29,591 bases of DNA from Planctomycetes bacterium UBA1662 (GTDB taxonomy: Bacteria > Planctomycetota > UBA8108). The notes below the pieces were generated by a model, which was not told the DNA's origin, ran no database searches, and saw only the letters and a list, made by a program, of their open reading frames with translations. The position numbers were made by a program, and so were the translations under genes. The stretch spans positions 10,391 through 39,981 of the forward strand of contig DCKY01000036.1 in the NCBI GenBank assembly GCA_002320775.1. Direction: 5' to 3'. Shown here piece by piece: positions 8,334 to 14,847 of this stretch; positions within the stretch are counted from its first letter, which is position 1, and every line of letters begins with the position of its first letter.

Positions 8334-9686
8334 TCAGCTCTCCTCCCCGGGACGCTCCCCTACCAGCACGACAGATGTCACATCCCTGACCTTTACGTTG
8401 ACGAGCTGGCCGACAAGGTTCTCGTCTCCCTGGATCGGAAAGACGACAATCTGGTGCTTGCGGTTGCGGCCGCTCCAACGCGTCTTGTCCTTCTTGCTCA
8501 CCCCCTCAACCAGAACCTCGGTTTCCTGGCCGATGGATTCGCTGTTGAGCTCAAGGCTGATACGTCTCTGGATTTCAAGCAGGACCTGGTTTCGCTCACG
8601 CTTGACCTCTTCAGGAACATCATCCGCGAACTCGGCAGCGGGGGTTCCGGGACGTTCGGAGTATTTGAAAATATAGGCGCCGTTGAAACGCACCTCCTCA
8701 AGCAGCTTGACGGTCTCGGCAAACTCGGCATCTGTCTCACCACAGAAGCCGACGATGACATCCGTAGCAAGCGCGATGCCGGGAACCAGCTGCCGGCAAT
8801 CATCGATGACCTTCCGGTAGTGCTTCATGGTATAGGAGCGCAGCATACGCCGCAGAACATCATCCGAGCCCGACTGCACCGGCAGATGCAGGTATTCGCA
8901 CACCTTGTCGAGCTCCCCCATAGCCTCAACCAGCTCCCGGTTCATGAAGCGAGGATGGGAGGTGATGAAATGAATCCGCTCCAGTCCGTCCAGCTGGTTC
9001 AAACCGCAGAGCACATGCTGCAGCCCGATCCTTCGACCGGGAGCCAGGCGCTTACCGTAGGAGTTCACTGTTTGCCCGAGAAGCGTAATTTCCTTCACGC
9101 CGGAAGCGACAAGCGCATCGGCCTCCTCGATGATCTCGCTGACCGGACGGCTGACCTCAGCGCCTCGGGTGGAGGGCACAACACAATAGGTGCAGGCCAT
9201 GTCACAACCCCGCATCACCGACACAAAAGCGTGATGAGGCCTTGGGCCAAGATTTTTCGTACGAGCGAACCGCACCGGCTTGTCGAGATCCAGCGCTGCA
9301 ACCTGCCCCTCCTCCCGGGCCTGGTCAATGAGCTGGGGCAGACGCAGGAATTCACCCGGCCCGCAGACGATACCCACATGGGGATAGCGGCGAAAAATGT
9401 CGTGCTGATGGTTCTGGGCTCCGCAACCGAGCATCCCGATCACCAGGTCGGGACGGCTCTCCTTCAATCCCTTCAAATTCCCCAGCTTCGAAAAAACCCT
9501 GTTCTCGGCCTGCTCCCGAATCGCGCAGGTATTGTAGAGAATGACGCCTGCATCCCGGGGATCATCGGTAAGCTCGTAGCCATCTTCGTTGAGGACTCCG
9601 AGCATCAGCTCTGCATCGAGCTTATTCATCTGACAACCGAAGACCTCGAAATAAACCCTCCGGTCGAGAGGCGTCCCGGCGGTCAT
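8334..9686 (-). CDS. miaB: tRNA-2-methylthio-N6-isopentenyladenosine synthase MiaB
   Basis: MiaB is a radical-SAM methylthiotransferase that adds the 2-methylthio group to i6A37 of tRNAs reading UNN codons. The UPF0004 domain has its three cluster cysteines: C18 (FGCQMN), C54 (YNTCAIRE) and C88 (GMLGC). The radical-SAM CxxxCxxC is at C161, C165 and C168 (GCDMACTYCVVPSTRG). A TRAM domain closes the protein. I chose the ATG at 9686, giving 450 residues and the usual family start just before RRVYFEVFGCQMN, with GGAAG upstream. An in-frame ATG at 9824 would add 46 residues and lies about 30 nt after a predicted promoter, so a longer form is possible. The frame stays open to 10109, but that part is not MiaB-like. 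Confidence 0.92.
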   Translation of the reverse strand: MTAGTPLDRRVYFEVFGCQMNKLDAELMLGVLNEDGYELTDDPRDAGVILYNTCAIREQAENRVFSKLGNLKGLKESRPDLVIGMLGCGAQNHQHDIFRRYPHVGIVCGPGEFLRLPQLIDQAREEGQVAALDLDKPVRFARTKNLGPRPHHAFVSVMRGCDMACTYCVVPSTRGAEVSRPVSEIIEEADALVASGVKEITLLGQTVNSYGKRLAPGRRIGLQHVLCGLNQLDGLERIHFITSHPRFMNRELVEAMGELDKVCEYLHLPVQSGSDDVLRRMLRSYTMKHYRKVIDDCRQLVPGIALATDVIVGFCGETDAEFAETVKLLEEVRFNGAYIFKYSERPGTPAAEFADDVPEEVKRERNQVLLEIQRRISLELNSESIGQETEVLVEGVSKKDKTRWSGRNRKHQIVVFPIQGDENLVGQLVNVKVRDVTSVVLVGERPGEES

Positions 9687-9862
9687 TTCGCTTCCAGGGC
9701 TGGCCGCGAGTTCATCGCAGGAACCCTCCGTCAGCAAACCCTCGCCGATACGGGATCCTTCCGAGGAGCGCTCCTGGATGGAGCTCTCACCATTTTCCGT
9801 CTTTACTACCGGTAGCCAACGCATGTCTTTGCTGCGACTCCACTTAATGATTTCATCTGGCG

Positions 9863-9890
9863 ATAGTAGTCCGTCTACGACGCAAGTCAA
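9863..9890 (-). promoter_or_regulatory. Predicted promoter of miaB-ribD
   Basis: On the minus strand TTGACT (9885-9890), a 16-bp spacer and TACTAT (9863-9868) form a sigma70-like promoter. Transcription would start near 9855. That leaves about 170 nt of leader if miaB begins at 9686, or about 30 nt if it begins at 9824. Confidence 0.45.
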
Positions 9891-9924
9891 GCCTGCCGAA
9901 CTGCCAACATGCCAAGAGGGGTTC

Positions 9925-9952
9925 TTGCGGTGATTCTCAGTGGTGGTAGAAT
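9925..9952 (+). promoter_or_regulatory. Weak candidate promoter of the TPR gene
   Basis: TTGCGG (9925-9930) and TAGAAT (9947-9952) are separated by 16 bp. The -10 is good and the -35 poor. The start would be about 120 nt before the ATG at 10080. Confidence 0.3.
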
Positions 9953-10079
9953 GTTTTGAGGAAGTCGTAAGTGCTTTAAGCGCCATGGACGCTTTTGCGG
10001 ACATCGGAACTCCGGGCGCTTCCTCAGCAAACTTATCAGAAGAGCTTGAGCCCCCCAGAAGGCAAAAGAATAACAGCCA

Positions 10080-10625
10080 ATGCACACCCCCCAATCGTTC
10101 TGGAACCAATGGTCCTGGAAAGAGATTGACCTGCCCGAGGAAGTGGATGAGATCCTTGGTCTCGATACGCTCGGCCTCAAATTCGAGATGTCTCTGCTGG
10201 AAATCGCTCTCGAAAAGGTCAACTGGGAAGCCCTGGACACTCCGAACTACACCAAGAAGGAGCTCGGACTACTGGTCTCCTTGGGACACATCTACTCGCG
10301 CCTGAAGAAGCACCGCAAGGGACTCGAAACCGACCAGATCCTGGTCAACCTCTACCCGGAGGACCCCTGCTTCTACTACAACCTCGCCTGCAGCCACAGC
10401 CTTCTTGGCGAAATAGACGATGCTGTCATGGCGCTGGACTGCGCTTTCGAGCTCGGCTACGACAACTTCGATCACATGAAGAAAGACCCTGACCTGGCCA
10501 ACCTCAGAGAAGATCCACGCTACAGGCTCTACCAGGATCGCTTCCAGATTCTCGCAAAAGAGCTTGAGAACCTGGAAGACTCTGAAGATCTCGAAGACCT
10601 CGAAGAGTTTGAGTCCACTTTCTGA
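10080..10625 (+). CDS. Small TPR-repeat protein
   Basis: This acidic 181-residue protein contains about two tetratricopeptide repeats (residues about 62-130: LGHIYSRLKKHRKGLETDQI, YYNLACSHSLLGEIDDAVMA). They end in FDHMKKDPDLANLREDPRY, the closing helix seen in TPR proteins of planctomycetes, acidobacteria and others. There is no signal peptide, so it is probably a cytoplasmic protein-interaction module. The last 20 residues are Glu/Asp/Leu-rich (LEDSEDLEDLEEFE). The ATG at 10080 has only a distant AAGG, so its translation signal is weak. It stands alone, divergent from miaB and convergent with the NrnA-type gene. I cannot assign a partner. Confidence 0.72.
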   Translation: MHTPQSFWNQWSWKEIDLPEEVDEILGLDTLGLKFEMSLLEIALEKVNWEALDTPNYTKKELGLLVSLGHIYSRLKKHRKGLETDQILVNLYPEDPCFYYNLACSHSLLGEIDDAVMALDCAFELGYDNFDHMKKDPDLANLREDPRYRLYQDRFQILAKELENLEDSEDLEDLEEFESTF

Positions 10626-10680
10626 GAGCTGCCAGGCCTGGTTTTAAAGTCAGAGGCCAGCGCCCAGACTCCCGCGGCAA

Positions 10681-11736
10681 CTACTCGTCGAGCTCTGTGT
10701 TGAGAACGTCCTTGAGAGTATCGAGTATCTCCTGCGCGGTTCCCGTGGCGCTGTAGCCCGCGGCCTTGGCGTGTCCCCCACCGCCCAGCTCACGCGCGAC
10801 CCGCTCGACATCTAAACTTTCTACAGATCTCAAGCTGACCTTGAAGGACCCCTCATCCAGCTGCGACAGCAGGGCGGCAGCATGGACGCCCTTGACACCC
10901 TTGAGGAGGTCGATAGCCCCATCGAGGTCCTCCCGGACGGCCCCCGTCTCAGCCAGGGTCTCCCGTGAAACAACGCTCCAGACCAGGCGGCCATCAAGAG
11001 CTAGCTGGTGCTCCAGAAGCACTTTCCCCCAGAGGCGGGTCTTCTGCTCGCTTCGGGATCCGTAGATGAGGCCGTACAACTCTTCGGAATCGAGACCGCC
11101 CTCAAGAAGTCTCTCGGCGCATTGAAAGGCGAGCCGGCCGGCGTTAGAAAAACGAAACCAGCCGGTATCCGTCGCCAGCGCCAGCCACAGAGCTCTCGCA
11201 ATATCATCCTCGACGGTAACATCAAGCTCATCAAGCAGCCAGAGAACCAGGCACGCTGTAGCTGGAGAGCTCTCTACCGCCAGGTGCGAATCGAAAGAAT
11301 ACTCCCCGGAAAGAAGATGATGATCGATACAGATTCTCTTCTGCCCCGGCGCAAAGATAACCCCCTCTAGAACACCGGCTCGAGCAGGCTCGCTTGTATC
11401 CAGGAGTACGCAAAGGTCAAATTGCCCGGCAAGACGGGACGCGCCCTCCTCATCCACCGTCTCGACGGAGCCAGCGGAAATGATGCCCTCAAAGCGGCCA
11501 TCTACCGAGCTTCCGCTGAAGATGCGGGCTTCCTTGCCAAGGCTCTTGAGGCCAAGTGCCAGGCCGACCGAGCTGCCGATCGCGTCCCCATCCGGCCCTA
11601 CATGAGTAGCAATCAGGACCGACTGGGCCTGCCGAAGGATCTCAGCCATCTCGACGAGAACCTCGGAAACCGGGCGTCCGGAAACATCATCCGGCAGGTT
11701 GTCGGCAAAATCATTCTCTATCGAATCAAAGGACAA
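10681..11736 (-). CDS. nrnA: NrnA-type DHH/DHHA1 phosphoesterase
   Basis: Members of this family hydrolyse short oligonucleotides (nano-RNA), 3'-phosphoadenosine 5'-phosphate and, in several bacteria, pApA from c-di-AMP breakdown. The manganese ligands are in place: THVGPDGDAIGS (H45, D49, D51), LLDTSEP (D113) and IDHH (138-140). The C-terminal DHHA1 domain ends in GGGGHAKAAG. Length 351 residues is slightly above the usual 310-340 because of a longer N-terminus. The start is TTG at 11736, with GGGGG about nine bases upstream; an internal ATG at 11649 would begin too close to the first motif. It is a single-gene unit. With CdaA about 10 kb away, a role in c-di-AMP turnover is possible but inferred. 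Confidence 0.88.
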   Translation of the reverse strand: MSFDSIENDFADNLPDDVSGRPVSEVLVEMAEILRQAQSVLIATHVGPDGDAIGSSVGLALGLKSLGKEARIFSGSSVDGRFEGIISAGSVETVDEEGASRLAGQFDLCVLLDTSEPARAGVLEGVIFAPGQKRICIDHHLLSGEYSFDSHLAVESSPATACLVLWLLDELDVTVEDDIARALWLALATDTGWFRFSNAGRLAFQCAERLLEGGLDSEELYGLIYGSRSEQKTRLWGKVLLEHQLALDGRLVWSVVSRETLAETGAVREDLDGAIDLLKGVKGVHAAALLSQLDEGSFKVSLRSVESLDVERVARELGGGGHAKAAGYSATGTAQEILDTLKDVLNTELDE

Positions 11737-12030
11737 CAGCTATCCCCCATTGGCTACGCGTGTAAGTAACGTGGAGAGCATGTTATTCGATCTTCCCGGG
11801 GCTGTCATCGATGTTCAAAGCGCCAACAGACCCTGAAAGCAGGCCTGGCAGGAGACCTGTAGCGAGAAAAACCCGCCTGGATTCAGGAGCTAAAAGCCCA
11901 ACAGGAGGATCCGGGAATATGACTGATAGAAATAAATATCTTTTGTTCAAACTCATGACCAATAGAATAATCCCGGTACCGCCCCTGGAGTTGGGCGGAC
12001 AGGTTCGGTGGACAAAGCCTGGAGGATACT

Positions 12031-12627
12031 ATGCAGACTGGGCGCAAGATCATGAATCTTCGGCGCGACCGCTCCATCTCCCAGCAGGATCTTGCGAGGT
12101 TCTGCGAAATAACCCCGAGCGCGCTTTCCAAGATTGAATCCGGACAGAACTCTCCGCGCGGAGGGGTGATCTTTCGCATCGCGAAAAACCTGGGCGTTAC
12201 GATCGAATACCTCCTCGATGAAGAGATCCCCTATCCGTACAAGGGGCTCAGCTACCGCGAGAGAAACCCGGCTGACCCGGACTCGGCCGCTTCCCTTTCA
12301 CGAATGGAGGTCAACAAGGAGGAACGCGCCTTCCTGGAGGCCTTGCGTGAGAGCCCGGAAATGGTCCGCGAACTGGCCCACTCCCTGCCGGAGGCCAGGC
12401 CGGAGGTCATCCGCCTGCTCCACTTCCTGCTCTACCATTTTGAAGTTGAGAACCCCGGCCCCGACTTCCTCTCCCGATTTGAGGGAATCATCTCCCCCAC
12501 CCCGGAGGATGAGGACAAAGCCGACGCTGCCCCTCAAAAACCAGCGAAACGAAAAAAGACCTCCCCCAGGGCAGGCAAGAAGAGCACCGCGAAAACGCGG
12601 AAAAAGACCCGGGGCAAGACACGTTAA
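12031..12627 (+). CDS. XRE-family helix-turn-helix regulator with basic tail
   Basis: Residues about 3-62 form a Cro/CI-type helix-turn-helix (SISQQDLARFCEITPSALSK, then IESGQNSPRG and IAKNLGVTIEYLLDEE), so it binds DNA. The middle (about 95-145) is helical and acidic, possibly for dimerisation. The last 36 residues are almost entirely Lys, Arg, Ala, Pro, Thr and Ser, with repeats of the type KKTSPRAGKKS and RKKTRGKTR, resembling the tails of histone H1-like proteins. The ATG at 12031 has GGAGG five bases upstream and gives the usual family N-terminus. An AT-rich stretch with TAGAAT (11963-11968) may hold its promoter. Targets are unknown; the 294-bp gap to the divergent nrnA is a natural place for autoregulation. 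Confidence 0.85.
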   Translation: MQTGRKIMNLRRDRSISQQDLARFCEITPSALSKIESGQNSPRGGVIFRIAKNLGVTIEYLLDEEIPYPYKGLSYRERNPADPDSAASLSRMEVNKEERAFLEALRESPEMVRELAHSLPEARPEVIRLLHFLLYHFEVENPGPDFLSRFEGIISPTPEDEDKADAAPQKPAKRKKTSPRAGKKSTAKTRKKTRGKTR

Positions 12628-12659
12628 GACACCCGCTCAGGACTGCCGGGACGGCGAGC

Positions 12660-13535
12660 TCAGGTGAGCATCCCTGCCATCGTCTCGCCAAGGCGGTCCG
12701 GGGTAAGGGCCACCTGCACCCCCGCGGCCTCGAGGGCCGCAACCTTCTCGGGAGCGGTCCCCTTGCCGCCTGAGATGATGGCTCCGGCGTGCCCCATCCT
12801 CTTTCCCGGAGGCGCACCTCTGCCGGCAATGAAGGAAGCCACTGGCTTTGACATATTGGCTGCGATGAACTCCGCCGCTTCTTCTTCAGCTGTCCCGCCG
12901 ATTTCCCCAATCATGAGAACACCCCTGGTTGCGTCATCCTCCTCAAAAAGCTTCAGGGCATCGACGAAGGTGGTACCTATGATCGGGTCACCTCCGATTC
13001 CCAGGCAGGTCGTCTGCCCCAGCCCCGCCTCGCTCAGCTGGTGAACAGCCTCGTAGGTGAGAGTGCCGCTGCGTGACACGACACCGATAGTTCCGGGAGA
13101 ATGTATGTATCCCGGCATGATGCCGATCTTGCACTCGCCGGGTGTAATGACTCCGGGACAGTTCGGCCCGACCAGGCGGGTCCCCGGATAGTCGCTCTTG
13201 AGAGTCTTCATAACCCGGGCCATATCCAGGACAGGAATTCCCTCCGTGATGCAGATCACGAGTTCCAATCCCGCCTCCGCCGCCTCGAGTACCGCGTCCG
13301 CGGCAAAGGCTGGCGGGACATAAACCACAGATGCGTTCGCCGATGTTGCGGCAACCGCCTCAGCTACCTTATCAAAAACGGGGATGCCCTCTACAGCCTC
13401 CCCCCCCCGGCCCGGAGTGACTCCGGCAACGACAGTCGTTCCATATTCGACGGCCTGGACCGTATGAAAGGTTCCAGTTCGACCGGTTATACCCTGGACC
13501 AGGAGACGCGTGTTCTTATCGACAAGGATGCTCAA
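12660..13535 (-). CDS. sucD: Succinyl-CoA synthetase alpha subunit
   Basis: SucD and SucC interconvert succinyl-CoA and succinate with ATP or GTP formation in the TCA cycle. The CoA-binding Rossmann part (VQGITGRTGTFH, residues 13-24) and the active-site loop with the phosphorylated histidine (GKRMGHAGAI, H249) are both present, and the 291-residue length is typical. The start is TTG at 13535. It overlaps the sucC stop as TTGA, is preceded by GGAGGAG about 6-12 bases upstream, and gives the expected SILVDKNTRLLVQG opening. Tight coupling ensures matched subunit amounts. Confidence 0.95.
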   Translation of the reverse strand: MSILVDKNTRLLVQGITGRTGTFHTVQAVEYGTTVVAGVTPGRGGEAVEGIPVFDKVAEAVAATSANASVVYVPPAFAADAVLEAAEAGLELVICITEGIPVLDMARVMKTLKSDYPGTRLVGPNCPGVITPGECKIGIMPGYIHSPGTIGVVSRSGTLTYEAVHQLSEAGLGQTTCLGIGGDPIIGTTFVDALKLFEEDDATRGVLMIGEIGGTAEEEAAEFIAANMSKPVASFIAGRGAPPGKRMGHAGAIISGGKGTAPEKVAALEAAGVQVALTPDRLGETMAGMLT

Positions 13536-14707
13536 CTGCCAGCTCCTCCCTTTGCCTGTGCAACGACTGACTCGACGGCCTCCGGGAGACCCGGCGCAGA
13601 GATGAGATCCAGCCCTGAGCCCGCCAGGAGCTCCCGGCCTCTCTCTACATTGGTTCCCTCCAGCCGAACGACCACCGGAACCCTCAGCTCGATGGTCTGG
13701 GCGGCCTCGATGATGCCCTCCGCGATGACATCACACTTCATGATCCCGCCAAAGATATTGACCAGGATGGCCTTCACATCGGAATCTTCCAGGATGATCT
13801 TGAAAGCCTCCGTCACCTTCTCCGTCGTGGCGCCTCCTCCTACATCGAGAAAATTGGCGGCCTCTCCGCCAAAGTGCTTGATGATATCAAGCGTCGCCAT
13901 CGCCAGTCCCGCGCCATTCACCATGCACCCGATCTGACCATCGAGCTTGATATAGCTCAGGCCGAATTTCGAGGCCCGGGTCTCGAGTGGATCCTCTTCT
14001 GCCGGATCCCGATACTCGACGAGCTCCGGATGGCGAAAGAGGGCGTTGTCGTCGAAGGAGAACTTCGCATCGAGAGCCAGCAGAGAATCATCTGTGGTTC
14101 TGACCAGGGGATTGATCTCGGCAAGGCTGGCATCCGTATCAAGGTAGCACCGCGCGAGCTTTTGCAGCAACTCGGCCATCTCCTCGACCAACCCGCCCTC
14201 AAGGCCCAGCTTACCCGCGGCCTCCCGGGCTTCATCCGCAGGGAGCCCGCCTCCCGGATCGAAGCTGACTTTAAAAATCTTCTCGGGAGTGCTGGCGGCG
14301 ACCTCCTCGATATCCATGCCGCCCTCGGCAGACACCATCAGCACCGGGAGTCCCAGTTGGCGATCGAGTACGATCCCGGCGTAGAACTCGCTGGCAATAT
14401 CGCAGGCCGCGGCGACCAGGATCTTCTTCACCTCACGGCCTTCGGGGCCAGTCTGGGGCGTAACCAGCTGCATACCGAGAATGGCATCGCTATACTCCCT
14501 GACCTCTTCGAGACTGGAGGCGAGCTTGACCCCTCCTCCCTTTCCTCTTCCGCCGGCGTGGATCTGCGCCTTCACCACCCACAGGCTCCCGCCAAGAGCC
14601 TCCGCAGCAGCGACCGCAGCATCCACCGTATCTACAGCCTCTCCGGGCGGAACGGGAACGCCAGCCGCGGCAAGTACTTCTTTCGCCTGGTATTCGTGAA
14701 TCTTCAA
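13532..14707 (-). CDS. sucC: Succinyl-CoA synthetase beta subunit
   Basis: The ATP-grasp domain of the enzyme's beta subunit is complete: KAQIHAGGRGKGGGVK near the N-terminus, AEINPLV in the metal site, and GGGATTEKV plus NIFGGI in the C-terminal ligase domain. The start was set at the TTG at 14707 because it gives MKIHEYQAKEVL, the conserved SucC opening, and 391 residues against about 388 in E. coli. An in-frame TTG at 14728 would add seven non-conserved residues but has GGAG close by, so it cannot be fully excluded. It is the first gene of sucCD and has a TATAAT promoter upstream. Confidence 0.95.
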   Translation of the reverse strand: MKIHEYQAKEVLAAAGVPVPPGEAVDTVDAAVAAAEALGGSLWVVKAQIHAGGRGKGGGVKLASSLEEVREYSDAILGMQLVTPQTGPEGREVKKILVAAACDIASEFYAGIVLDRQLGLPVLMVSAEGGMDIEEVAASTPEKIFKVSFDPGGGLPADEAREAAGKLGLEGGLVEEMAELLQKLARCYLDTDASLAEINPLVRTTDDSLLALDAKFSFDDNALFRHPELVEYRDPAEEDPLETRASKFGLSYIKLDGQIGCMVNGAGLAMATLDIIKHFGGEAANFLDVGGGATTEKVTEAFKIILEDSDVKAILVNIFGGIMKCDVIAEGIIEAAQTIELRVPVVVRLEGTNVERGRELLAGSGLDLISAPGLPEAVESVVAQAKGGAGS

Positions 14708-14768
14708 GAGAGGGCTCGCTCTATACAAACGCTCCGGGGAGCGGACGCGGATTTATATCGAAGCGTCG

Positions 14769-14796
14769 ATTATAGAAACACTCCCACCGAGGACAA
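14769..14796 (-). promoter_or_regulatory. Predicted sigma70-like promoter of sucCD
   Basis: On the minus strand TTGTCC (14791-14796), a 16-bp spacer and a perfect TATAAT (14769-14774) would start transcription near 14762, about 55 nt before the sucC TTG. Confidence 0.6.
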
Positions 14797-14847
14797 GCTG
14801 AAAAGACTGCCCTTGAAGGCGTCCGAAATTCCAGTGCGGGTCAAAGC

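Larger units (their letters stand above)
9687..10079. other. Divergent control region between miaB and a TPR gene
   Basis: These 393 bases separate two divergent genes. I see a good minus-strand promoter (9863-9890), a weak plus-strand one (9925-9952), and no convincing protein. The minus frame is open through most of it in phase with miaB, but it has low-complexity Ser-rich content and no family match. No RNA gene or repeat is evident. Confidence 0.5.

Noticed and set aside
8091..9815. Long open frame (574 codons) on the plus strand
   Set aside because: It is antisense to miaB, whose cysteine motifs are intact. Long antisense frames are expected in G+C-rich DNA, and the translation has no domain pattern.
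9687..10109. A 141-codon upstream extension of miaB in the same frame
   Set aside because: It has no MiaB similarity, is Ser-rich, contains the predicted promoter and would overlap the start of the divergent TPR gene. An intermediate start at 9824 remains possible.
10632..10645. CCAGGCCTGG palindrome followed by TTTT between the TPR gene and nrnA
   Set aside because: The palindrome has no room for a loop, so only about three base pairs could form. It is not a credible intrinsic terminator.
14708..14728. Seven extra codons at the start of sucC from a TTG at 14728
   Set aside because: The conserved SucC N-terminus MKIHEYQAK begins at the TTG at 14707; the added residues match nothing.
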